64,000 nt of DNA from Chrysomallon squamiferum (taxonomy: Eukaryota > Mollusca > Gastropoda > Neomphalida > Peltospiridae): assembly GCA_012295275.1 (NCBI GenBank), contig CM022675.1, forward strand, positions 13,058,753 through 13,122,752, given 5' to 3'. Position 1 is the stretch's first letter. Every line of letters begins with the position of its first letter. Positions 1 through 34,700 of this stretch are shown here, one piece after another. Both the position numbers and the translations under genes were made by a program. The notes under the pieces are model-generated. The model saw only the letters and a program-made list of their open reading frames with translations. It was not told the origin of the DNA and ran no database searches.

Positions 1-1103
1 CTAATTAATTAATTAATGACATAAAATAAAATACTGTTATTATTTTAAACTTATTAAAACAAAAGAAACCGAATAAAAACTAAAAAAAAAACCCTTTGTG
101 TAATTATAGAAAATCTAAAAAAAAAATAAAAAAAAAAGAGTTTACCCCCACCCATAGCAAATTTGTATACCTTATCACATATTGAAGTCAGCATTACATA
201 TAGATATATAACATATTTTAACTATTAGAAAGGAAAGGAAAACCAGTCATTTTATTTCAGTTAGATTAGTAAATGATAACCATCGATGATACGTCTAGCA
301 AAATAAAAATAAAATTAAAAGGTAATTTGAACTAGTGTAGTTAAATTCATAACTCTATTGAACAGTTTTTATTTATTTAATTTTTTAATGTTAATGACAT
401 ATCAAATATCATTACGGACGTATTATTGGACAAAAACATGTCATTCCAATCGAAAACTGAAGTTACAAAATAACGTTTTGCAGTGATAAAGAGTGCTAGC
501 AAATATGGAAGAAAAAGAAACAAAATTATAATACATCTGTGAGAAAAATGATTCTTTTTTAGAGGGCAATATTGGGGTGTTTTCTGTGTTTATTATACTT
601 TATTATTATTTATTTATTATCAAATAGGATTTCAGATCTCAGTGCCTCACCCAGATGGAGGTAACAAGTGTGTCTTTTGTGCTGTTATATTGTCCAATAC
701 GGTTTAATAGATTTATTTTTATCCGTTTGTGTTTTCATAGAAAACCAAAAATTAATGTGCTGTTCAAGAATGTCCACGTGTTAGCTCTTTATGTTTTTAT
801 CTGGGTCAACCCTTTCTTTCTGTTGTCTACTCTTTGTTTGCTACAAAATATCGTGTATTAATTCTTTAATGACACATATTATTTAGTATGTCACAGCTTA
901 CTACACGTTTGCTGTGTGTGTTTTATGTTCAATTCTCTGAAAGATGTTGATGTTATTTACATACATAACAAGATGTGTGCAGAATCGATTCATCCGTAAC
1001 CAAGTTGTAACAAACCGAGTTGAAAATGCAAATTAAATCGTTGAAAAGCTTTATCAGGCTACTTGGGTCCGAGTTACAGGTCAGATGATTAAAACTTATC
1101 TTC

Positions 1104-1394
1104 ATGTTCCTAAATAGCCTTCATGCTCCCCATTTTCATGCTCGACGTCTCAGACTTGAACCGCACGCCAGCGTCATCATGCGATTTCAGGACAGATTTG
1201 GAGGTAGATCGATGGCGTTGGGTGGTGTTACCACATCTGACACAACGCCCCTCCATACACTGCAAGGAAAGATCAGTAGGCAGGACTACCAGGACAACAT
1301 ATTGAAAACATTTTTCGTCCTGTTTGCTAAGCGTAAGCGTCTCAGGATAACAAATGTCAGTGCTCAGCGGAGTGGAACAGATTCACTAAAATGA
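1104..1394 (+). mobile_element. Fragment of a Tc1/mariner-like transposase
   Basis: An open frame here reads DRFGGRSMALGGVTTSDTTP and then LHTLQGKISRQDYQDNIL. This resembles the middle DDE segment of Tc1-family transposases, where GG-S-x-WGG is followed by a strand ending in a glycine and a Y-x-D-x-IL helix. The usual WGG is changed to LGG. No upstream DNA-binding region or downstream third acidic residue is visible and no terminal repeats were recognised, so it is an old, broken copy. Recognition rests on motif spacing read by eye. Confidence 0.45.
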
Positions 1395-1983
1395 CCTTTG
1401 AAAGACTTGCACACAGTATTCCTCATCGACTTAATAAATGTCTTACATATCGCCCCACTACTGATTAAAAAACAATTAAAAAACCCAGACAAACTCGCCA
1501 GCATACCATCTTCAATATCATTCATACTCGTAAAACCTATAATCTTTGTCCAGTTAATTCACATTTATAATATAAACATTTCCCACATCTAATATACTAA
1601 ATTCTTCAAATAGATCCTCCAAAGTGTTTCTACAAAAGTGTAATGAGTGTGTGTCTGTCAGTTATTCATGTTTAGCTCGTTGAAAATCCTTCCTGTAGCA
1701 GAAAAACACTCATATATAGATACATATACACACACATTCGTTGCAAATGACAAATAAGAAAACCTCTGCAGTATAGCCAAATAGTCAAAGACTATTAAAT
1801 TTTATTGCTCAGTTTCATTTTACATTGTGTATAGTCACAAGATTATTAAAGAATTTTCAAATTTAGTAAATCACGTTTTACACGGTTAGTGTCTTCTGCG
1901 TCGTTACTTGGTGTTGAGCTGAAAACTAAATTTAAATATATTTATAGCATTCTCCTTCGAAAATACATTATTTTATTTTACAT

Positions 1984-1985
1984 GT

Positions 1986-2044
<59 letters not shown>
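1984..2044. repeat. (TTTA)n microsatellite
   Basis: About 15 tandem TTTA units. On the minus strand they contain AATAAA signals about 300 bp downstream of the minus CAP stop codon, so they could serve in 3' end formation (inference). Confidence 0.9.
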
Positions 2045-2340
2045 TGTGTTTATTTATTTTACTTTTTTAATTATTAATTATATATTCTTTTATGGATACG
2101 CAAATATAAAAATAGAAGGAGATTAATAGCATTAATTGTGTTGATAATCCTGTCCACTGAAGGTGTTTATAAGTTTATAAATAAATCTTCTATAAAACGT
2201 GAATATTTTACCACGATCTTTGTTACATCAGTTGTACAGTATTGGTTATAAAAGTGTTGAACAAGAAACAGCCCAGTGAGTGTATTAACAACAAGAAAAA
2301 CGTGGAAAGAGAACAAGAACAAGCAGATGGAAAACAAGAA

Positions 2341-24774
<22,434 letters not shown>

Positions 24775-25869
24775 GACAGAAATCTTACAGTACTCTGATC
24801 CCTGTCTGTTTCTGTTTGATGGAGTTTCTGCGTCGCTACTGGTATAAATACACAGAACTGCATAGTAAAAACTCTATAAAAAAAACGTGGTGATATCATG
24901 TTACTGCAAACGATCTCCACACACATGCAATAAATATAATAATTTGCATATTCAGAGCAGAACTTGTTTTAAGAGGACAGGACGGCTCTCGCAATAACAG
25001 ATAAATAATTTATTCACAATATAATTAACAGGACTTTAGATGGGATAGGTTAACTAGGACTGTTGGTGGAATACATTACATAGGGCTGTTGATGGGATAG
25101 GTTACACAGATCTGTACATACATAAGACTGTTCATAGTATAGTCTCTGTAGGATTTTAGATAGGATAGTTAGAGTTCACAAGAATGGATTTAGGATACAG
25201 AGGACTTTATATATGACGTGTTATGTAGGACTGTTGACAGGATACGTTTCAGAGCACCAAATATAGGATAGCTTATATAGGACTGTAAAAAGGACAGCTT
25301 ACACTTGACTTATGTACCATTAAACGTATCATCAAAAATTGCTTTTGGCTAGATAAAAGTCATAAGAAATTCACATTTAATTAGAACAAATTAAGTTCAT
25401 TAACATTCTAAAACACACTCACACACACACACAAGTTTTCTCTTATTTATTTTATTCTAATAATTTGTTTGCTTTCGTTGTTATGTTCCTTTGTTTTTGC
25501 GTGTGCTTTATTTTTGTTTATTAATGTAATAATTTATTTATTCATTCCTTTATTCTTTCTGTGTTTGTTTGCTTATTTGATTTTTTTTTTTTTTTTTTCT
25601 TGTTTGTTTGTTTTTACATTTATTGATTTATTTATTTAAATACATTGACACCCTCACCACGTAAAACAGACTTTTTTCATAAATAAAGCAGTTTTGTGGG
25701 GGTTTTATGAGTACATGTATAAAATATGTGTGTAAGTGTACATACTATTTGTATACGTGTATTATTTATTTATTTATTTATTAACTTATTTATTTACTCA
25801 TTCATTCATTCATTCTTTCTGTGTTTGGCTGCTTGATTTTTGTTCTTGTTTGTTTGGTTTTATGTTTGT

Positions 25870-25905
<36 letters not shown>

Positions 25906-26337
25906 ATGCATTCACCCTTACTAAGTTAAAGAGGTTTTGTTCTGAAATAAAATAGTTTTGTGTTTCTTTTATTTTTTGTTTGTTTTCACTTTTTTATGTT
26001 TTTATTATTATTGTTACATTTTATTTATTTATTCGTTCATTCATTCATTCATTTATTGATTCATTAATTCGTCTATTTATTTATTCGTTCATTCATTCAT
26101 CTATTTATTTATTTATTTATTTATTTTTTTTATTATAATCACTATTATTTTATTATGGTCACTAATGTGAACGTACTGTCTAATTATCTGTATTTTAAAA
26201 TGGTATTGTTAGCGTGAAGTAAAAATACAATCACACAAAGGAAATATGTAAATCTTTAAAATATATATATACATATAATATTTGTGTGTGTTTGTGTGTG
26301 TACGTCTATACGTGTCTGTCAGTATATATGTGTCTAT

Positions 26338-26369
<32 letters not shown>

Positions 26370-26809
26370 ATAGATAAACAGACAGAGAGACAGAGAAATA
26401 GACACAGACAGATATGTATGTATATTTGTATGTATGCATATATGAATGCACGTATGTGTGTGTCCATTTTATGTAGGAATGCTAATGGGATAGATTGGTG
26501 ACATTGGCTCTCTATTTCAAAAAATTTGATTTTTGATTAACTAATTAATTCATTCATTTATTTAATTATTTATTTCATATTTGTACGTGAAGAAAGAATA
26601 CAAGAGAATGTTTCTTTAACCTTCTCTGTCCGCTTCGGGAAGAGATCATGAAAACGAGGAAAATTACACGATTAAACAGAGACGAAATGATATACGAACT
26701 ATACGTGTAATATTTTACTAAGCCGAAATCAAAATACGTTAAATAAAATAACGTTTCAGAGTTCATCTGTGACAGCTAACAGAAAATGCTGTTAAGAACT
26801 GTTTGTTGC
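24775..26809. other. Intergenic, repeat-rich
   Basis: No exons seen. On the minus strand, TATTTATA at about 24842-24849 is a possible TATA element 70 bp upstream of the candidate CAP start codon. The rest is T-rich, with several TTTA and TTCA repeats and a GATA microsatellite at about 26337-26368. Confidence 0.5.
25027..25310. repeat. Diverged minisatellite (GGATAG...GGACTGTTG)
   Basis: Seven or eight degenerate units of roughly 35 bp, each carrying variants of GGATAGGTTACATAGGACTG. Just upstream of the candidate minus CAP first exon, so its promoter may lie near this array (inference). Confidence 0.7.
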
Positions 26810-26817
26810 TGTGTTAG

Positions 26818-27029
26818 CAAGTCCGGATTTGTATGTAGGCTTTCTAGGCTACACCCTAGGGCGGCAGGATGATAAGGGCGGATTTGTGGGCTTTTCCATA
26901 AGTTATTAAAAAATCATATATTTCATATTCTATAATAAACAAAGTTGGAAGGGTGAAGAAGTGGGCTTGAACAGAGGGCGGTTAAATTTCTGTAGCCTGT
27001 GGGCGACAAGAACAGTAAATCCGGCACTG
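26818..27029. mobile_element. hAT-like MITE with perfect 8-bp target duplication
   Basis: A 212-bp element with terminal inverted repeats beginning CAAGTCCGGATTTGTA on the left and, reversed, CAGTGCCGGATTTACTG on the right. It is flanked by identical 8-bp direct repeats TGTGTTAG (26810-26817 and 27030-27037), the target-duplication length of hAT transposases. An internal CCTAGGGCGGCA motif is typical of widespread hAT MITEs as I recall them. No coding capacity. It lies about 450 bp upstream of the proposed MARS1 start. Confidence 0.85.
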
Positions 27030-27438
27030 TGTGTTAGCACACTGGAGTGCAAGGTCAAAGATGGTGGATGCAGATACAACGAATTTATAACAACCTCCCG
27101 GGCAACGTCGTGTAGTTCAAGGTCGCGCATTTGTCGTACATTTAACGAGTAGAAAACAAAAAAGTGTCTTGTAATTATTTCTGAAATTCTTTCTTTATTC
27201 TGCGGTTGTAATTATTTTGATTCTGCCAAGTCAGTATAATTAACTCTTTTTAACTACAAAGGTTTGTTGAGCGATTCCAGTTGACGAAACGACGTTTTAA
27301 AACCAAAACTGCATGTTAATTACAGAGCTAAATTTTTACAATGTCACACAGCATGTTGTGTTATCAACGACTGACGACTACAACGACACATTCTTCTCGG
27401 CAACAGACCAGACCAATGTTGTAAGGGAGACTCAGACG

Positions 27439-27467
27439 ACTTCCGGTGTGTCGGGAGTTACTTCCGG
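27439..27467 (+). promoter_or_regulatory. Two ETS-type motifs, probable MARS1 promoter
   Basis: ACTTCCGG occurs at 27439-27446 and again at 27460-27467, in a locally GC-richer stretch. This is the core site of ETS/GABP factors, common in housekeeping promoters. It lies just upstream of a candidate first exon. Assignment to MARS1 is inferred from position. Confidence 0.5.
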
Positions 27468-27485
27468 TAATATCCCGTCAGAGCA

Positions 27486-27492
27486 ATGAAGA
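27486..27492 (+). CDS. MARS1: Candidate MARS1 first coding micro-exon
   Basis: ATGAAGA is followed directly by a strong donor, GTAAGG. Joined to the exon at 29064 (CAATGAAG...) it reads in frame Met-Lys-Thr-Met-Lys-Ile-Tyr. Without it, translation starts at the ATG at 29066. The choice is an inference from phase and the nearby ETS sites. Confidence 0.35.
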
Positions 27493-28709
27493 GTAAGGAA
27501 ACTAATCGGCAGGAAAATGTTGGATTCCAACATTCGTGTCGTGCATTCGTTCGTTCGTTTTACACCCGCACATACCCACATCCACACACGTATAGACATA
27601 CTACATACATACATAAACACACACACGCGCGCGCGCGCACACACACTAACACTAACACACACACACGTACGTTGAGCGGTTTAATAGATTTTTTTTCTTC
27701 TTCAGTGGGTGGAGGGTGCGCTCCTTTTTTTCCCCCTTATTAATTCAAACACACCCCACCCCACCCCCACCAAAATTCGTGTCTTGCTGGTTCATCGATG
27801 ATGCAAAATGCGAGATTTATTTTTGTATCATTTTCTTTTCCTTCCATTATTAAGAACTTGTCAGTGTTAAAACATTAAGGTCACAGTTACTTCAAAGGTC
27901 ACGTGTAGAATCAGCCTTGCGCGTAGTTAGGCGTTTAGGTTTGAGAGTTTTGTGTGAGACGTTTGTGTTTTGTGTGATGTCGTGTGTTGTTTTGGATGCT
28001 GTGTTGTAATATTTTGTGTTCCTTGCCCTGAATGATATCTGTAACGTATGCATCTTTGTATGTTTGATGTATCTTGAATGTTTGTGTTATGTGTCTGTTT
28101 TCTCTACCCTGTCTGTGTTTTATGTCCGGTTTGACGTGGTGTGACATTTTGTAATGTCTGTAATGTTGTCTGTATGTCTGTTTTCTGTCCACTGTGCTGC
28201 TTCTGTGATGTGGTGTGTGACCTGTGGTGTGATGTTTTTTGTTCCTTGTCCTGTATTATATATGTTTTGTATGCATTTTTGTATGTTTGTTGTTCTTGCC
28301 TGTTTCTGTTTTGTTTCTGATGTTGCCTGTGTGTCTGTTTCGTGTACTCTGCGATGTCCGGTGTGGTGTTTAGTGTGTTTACTGGATATGTGTCTGTGTA
28401 TGATTGGGTAAGAGTTTTGTGTTTTGTGTTATCTGTTTTGTGTTATCTGTTTTGTGTTCTCTATTGTTGTCGTCAACATGCAAAAAATCAAGCCAGACTA
28501 CTTTCCTATAATCATGTTTAAAGCATGAGGGTATGTATAATATATCATTTTCTGTCGGCTCGAAATATAATTAACCCTTTAGCTGCGTTAGCAAAAACAA
28601 AAAGCTGTCCTCCATCGTCCTGTCTCTGATTTATAATGTGATTTTTGAAACGCAATAATCATTAACTCATTGTGTCATGGTTTGTTTGTTTGTTGTTGTT
28701 GTGTTTTGT

Positions 28710-28771
<62 letters not shown>

Positions 28772-31700
28772 ATTAATTTATTTAATATGAAAATTATATT
28801 TGCGAATGGAATCTTTCTTTGTAATTGCATGATCACTGACATTTAACTGAATAAATGGTAGAATTTTAGCAGTAACCAGAAATAATTTAAAGAAAAATAC
28901 GTTTAGAGTTATCTTTCTTTGTACATGTGCCAGCAGTAGCCGCGAGGTTTGTTATCTATATTTTCTTTTCTGACGCAAACTAAAATAATTAAGTGAAATA
29001 CTGGTGTTTTAAAAAATCGTCTGGCTCAACCTAATCTTCGCATTTATGTTGTTTTTATATCAGCAATGAAGATTTATACGGACGCAGGGAATATCCAGAC
29101 TGTGAAGTTGTTGGCAGCCGCCAACACAGCTGGCGTTAATATTGACATCGAAGTAGTAAAACATGACGGTGAGAAATATCATATAACCATAATTTTTCAG
29201 AGAATTAGGTTCCCTGTTTAAAATATTTCTTAAACTGTTTTAAAGTGAAACCATCTCCATGTTTTAAAAGTCGCAGATGTAGCGAGTCAAAAATGTCAAA
29301 CGATAATTAATTTTTTCACATCCAGTCATTGAGTCAAGTTCCAGGACCCTTTACTTTAGTGAATTAGTCTTTTACAAGTTTTAGTTTTAGAACTTTTGCC
29401 AAATATCGCTTTAGATCAAATAACTAATAATAATAAAAAATAAATGTTTCTAACATAAACATATTGCTAAAGTGTAAATTTCTCCATTCTGCACATTTTG
29501 ACTATATAAATTATAATATATTAAAATATTCTGAAATCTTGCTAAACATTTATTTATTTATTTATTTTACAGAGCGTATTGTGCCCTATCTGAAATCACA
29601 CAGATTTCCAGTACTTGAAGTTTTTCCTGGAAAATTTATCTTTTTAGCAAATGCAGCTTTACGGTAAGTTGTAATCTTTTAGTATACAGTTATATTTAAA
29701 TATAAATAAATCTTCCGTCAGTATAATTAATTGCTATTCTGACTTACAGAATTTATAAAATTTATGTATTAATTTGATTATGAAGGATAAAATACAAAGA
29801 AGCAGTGTTAATTTGAATCTAACTATGAAGGAAAGAACTATGAAAATAAAACTGTGCTGTTCTTTTTATAAATACATTCCTGTTTTTCAAACTGTTATTC
29901 GAAATCGATTTATTGCCTGTTTCAATTAAAATTGCTAGAAATTAAAAGTTTTTAATTAAGACTCATATCTTAGCGTATATAAGACACAATAATTTTCAGG
30001 TATTTGATATCGCTGGGCGGTAAAGCCATCAGTGATGCAGAAGAAGATGAATGGTTGGAATGGGATAGTACTCAGCTTCTGGTGAGATTGTCTACAATTG
30101 TTTTTGTTTTTCTCTTTTATTAATAATTTTTTGCTGATTCACTATTTATGTTTAATTTCATGTTTTTCATTGAGAATGATGTCATTAATCTGTATGATCC
30201 ACAACCAGTTTTTAAAAATATTTGTTATATTTATTTTTATTTAGCCAACAATCTGGCCACTGATAGTGAATGCCATCTGCCACAACAAAGTTGACAAAAG
30301 TCAGCTGAAGACCGCAGAACCATTGCTTCTTCACTTAAACAAAAAAGTTCATGGAAAATCATTTTTATTTGGCGTGAGTACATTTTTATAACTTAGTTAC
30401 AGTGGTGAAGGATAAAGTACAACTTATTTGTACCTGCCTATTTGATATAAGTTTATTAAAATTATTTAAGTGCTTTTTATCGAGTACTAGTTTTTTTAAT
30501 TATTAATTTTTATTATTATTTTTATTTTATTCTTTGATACTTAGAGTAAACACTTTTGTAAAATATCACTAATCATGCATGATAAAAATAATACAAACTT
30601 TACATTTCTATTATTTTTCTGATATATTTTAACACAATATAATTTATTTAATTCGAAAATGTTCAGTGTTCTCTGTTGAAGATAAGATATTAAATTATCA
30701 CCATATACATCATGCATGACACTATTTTGATCTGATGTAGGATACTTCTATAATATTTGTTTAATATTTATTTGTTTAAGTCGATACATTTAAAAATGTT
30801 TCTGTTTATGTAACAGAATAAGCAAAACAAAATTTATTTGATTTCTGTTCTGGCAGTTTTTGTGTTTTTCTTTTTCATTATTTGTTTATTTAATCTGATT
30901 TGTATTTCTTTCAGCATGAACTGTCCAGTGTGGATATTGCTGTGTTTTGTTCACTTTATCCCTTGTTGATCACTCCAAACCTGCAAGGTTAGTTAATTAT
31001 TTAAATGTATGCATAACATGCATACAAATATATGTACCTACATTTGTACATATATGCATACATATACATATAAACATGCAAGCATGCGTAGATCCACACA
31101 TTCATACATACATGAACACAAACACACATATATTCACATTTTCACAAATACATACTTATATACAAACAAATATGTGCACCTACATATGTACTTGTATAAT
31201 CTGTTTTGAGATATGCAAGCATAATAATGTACTAATTGAAAACTACTATTTGCAGTAAAATAAATTTATATGTTGTTATTTTCTAAACTAAATTTTACTG
31301 TATCAGTATTATTAATGGATTTTACAGGGATCTGTTTTTGTTTTAGTTTACCTTTACTACTAATCAGTTACTTATAGAACATATATATCATCTGCAGTTA
31401 ATTGTTTTTTGTGTTTTTATTGTTTTTTTAGAATATATTAATATTTTTAATATTTCTCTTACTCACTTATTGATATCATCTACAATATTTCATTTTGATT
31501 AGTTAGTTTCATGAACCTTGTATAATGGTAAAATATCTTATGACACAGTATGTATTAAAAACAATTAGCATTTTTTAATGTTATTTTTCTCTACAGAGGA
31601 TATGAAACTGTTTCCTGCAGTGTTGACTTGGGGACATTCTGTTCTGGCACAACCACCTGTAGCAGAAGCAATTAAATTTGTCACTGGTGATCAAGGACTT

Positions 31701-34700
31701 AACTCGTTAAAGGTAAGTCTTTAGGAACCTACAAACTTACGAAGAAGCTATAATGTTCAGGTATGTTTGTCATGGACCAGGTCTCTGGCCTATCATTGGC
31801 TGCTATTAGGGTGTGTAAAATGAATTGTTAAACTTTCAAAACAAAATCATAAAATAATGCCCAGCTTCAAATAGTTCACTGACAACATCAGAATATAGCT
31901 TTAAATGATGCATAAAACAACTCATTGTTGGAGATAAATCTAAACAGAGATACCACGTGTGTTTTGATCAAACTGACTACCACTGATGGCAAATGCTGAT
32001 GAGTTTAATTAGGTAAATGCTACTCTCTAATAGAAAGTACACTAACATTAGAAATTTCATGTAAGTACATTATAACTTCAAAATAAATTCGAAAGCTGTT
32101 TGCTTTCAGTTTTGTCTGATACACCCTTATTAGCTGTAATTATGCTTGTTTCTTTTCTAAATTTTAAACAGTGGGAATTAATGAAGTAATTTTGTTTATT
32201 AACCTTGGATAGTCAGTTTGGATTTAAGTATAAAATGGGTTTCCTGCAGTTTTTCAGAATCTTTGTTCTTTTTTGTTCGAATAAATTTTTAATAAATGTT
32301 AATATATAATTAAATATTCTCTTTTCACTGTCATCATTATATAGTTAAATGATAATAACTGTTAATATTTTTTTTAAAGATTAAAAAATTAGGATTTTTA
32401 AAATTATTAATATTTATTCTTTTTTATTTACAACTTCTATAACAGAACTCTTTGCTAGTCCATCCTGGTTTTCCATCTGTTAGCTCCGAGACCAGGAAAC
32501 TGAAATCCACACAGTCTGGCCGAAGTTCTGCGACAGAGGATCATGGGAAGGAACAGTCTGCAGAACCAGTTGTAAGTTTTTATTTCATTTTATTATATAT
32601 TATTTTATTTTATTTTAAATTATTTTATTTTTTTTATTAATTTTTTTTTTTTTTTTTTTTTTAAATGAGTGTTGGTAGGCAAGTTAAAAGGCCATGAGAA
32701 TGCTGGATCTGATTCAGGAAAATTACAGTTATAATTAACTTTTATGATTTCAGAAGATTATTACCTCGGAAGAACTGTCAGAAGCAGTCGCAGCCTGGGA
32801 GAAAGGATCTGAGACTTGTGCAAAACCACGAGTGAGAAAACATCCAATGTAAGACTAATTATTTATAACACAACCAGCTATCACTTGATATTACTAAACA
32901 ACACAAAAACAATCGTGAACAACACTGATAAATAAATAATTACAAAGAAATTTTTAAATTAAAGAAACATATTTAAATTTTATATTAAATAAATATATCC
33001 AAGTATGTTCAGTGAATAAATAGTGATAAAATTGTTTGGATATTAAAGTGAATATGATATATATATATTTATTTTTGTGAATTCTGGTATTAATGTATCC
33101 CATTTTTGGGCAGAAACAACATTTATTTCTATTTTTTATTAGGTTTCTTGATAGTGAATGTTTTGAACTTCTCTTAATTTCATGTCTGATTTGTGTTTGT
33201 TTTGAAGGATTGCACAGGATATATTCTGGAAGTTGTACAATCGAGGATATGTTCTGAAGGATACTGTTAATCAGCTTCTGTGTGAAAAATGCAACAGGTA
33301 ATAAGAATTAAACAATGCTATAGTTGTTTTGTTTGTTTTAATTCTATCCATGTCATGCATATAAAATAAAATGGCTTTTAGAATATAAATATTTTTTAAT
33401 CTAGCATATTAATGTGATTTTTAAAATACATACACTTAAGTTTCCTTGTATAATTTGATATGATTGAATGGAATGATTACTAAAAAAAACAAATTAGCTA
33501 TTTTTTGTTTTTATTTAATTAATATTTCTTTCTTTTATTAAGATAATTATAATCATGATTAATGTTATTATTATCAGTGTTTTTGATATTATTAATAATA
33601 TGCATTTTTTAAATGATTAATAACTACAGTCTTAGATAAACATGTTGTTATTGTTATTATTATTATTACCATTGTGTCCAGATTTCTGGCTGACTGTTTT
33701 GTCCATGGTGAATGTCCAGTGTGTGGCTATGACGATGCAAGAGGTGACCAGTGTGATGCATGTGGCAAACTGATCAATGCTGTCGAACTGAAAAACCCAA
33801 AATGTAAATCTTGTCAGACGTCACCTGTCGTTAAAACATCTCACCATCTGCTTTTAGACCTGTTTTATTTTATATCAATTCATTTTCTCATATTAAATTA
33901 TTTAGATATTCCACTTGACATTATTGTTATAGTTTCATTTCCTTCTGAAATAATGTTCTTTCTTTTTGGTTAACCATATATGAATTACAAGGACTCCAAC
34001 ATTTTTTGGGCAGAATGGTGAATTTAATATTTATTTATGTTGTCATTATATAAGAAAAAAATAAAATTATCAAAATATTTTAATATTGGTAGGCTTATCA
34101 TTTAGTAATATTCAGTGCAGTAATAAAACACACAAACATACACACACACATACACACAATCACGTTGGCTTGTACTTACCAACATATTTATTGTTAATTT
34201 TATTCATACATTTTTGTGTTAGGGGGTATTGGTTTGAGTGTGTATATTTATGTCTACAGAGTTAGGATTATACATTTAGTAATTTTTTCAGAGTGAAGCT
34301 GATTTGAGAAAACACCTCGATAAAGTTTTCACCTCTGGAACCTGGACAACAAACGCTAAAATGATAACAAACGCCTGGATTCGAGATGGACTGAAACCAA
34401 GATGTATCAGTTGTGACCTGAAGTGGGGGACCCCAGTACCACTGGCGGGATACACTGATAAAGTAAAATAAACTACTACATTTATAACAAAAAATAAAAA
34501 TAACTTCTTCTCTTACAATTTACTTTCGGTTGAAAGATTGCTTTAAAAAAAGCGAAAGAAATGTTAACATAAAATAGTAGAATTTAGAAATCACATTTAT
34601 ATTGTAAGAAATTTATTCAGCATCATAAAAAAATAATTAATACTAAATGTTAAGATGATAAATCTGATGCCAGTCTTGCAAAACATGTTATCCCTAAAAT

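Larger units (their letters stand above)
1..2340. other. Intergenic, low-complexity flank
   Basis: Apart from the transposase-like fragment and a (TTTA)n tract I see no coding exons. The sequence is AT-rich. The minus-strand CAP gene ends at 2341, so its 3' UTR should lie at the right edge; the (TTTA)n tract supplies several minus-strand AATAAA motifs. Confidence 0.6.

Noticed and set aside
26961-27152. Short frames on both strands with cysteines
   Set aside because: They overlap the hAT-like MITE and its flank. No family recognised and no splice structure.
31807-32141. Possible MITE with AGGGTGTGT / ACACCCT ends in a MARS1 intron
   Set aside because: Only about seven to nine bases match, and no convincing target duplication is present.
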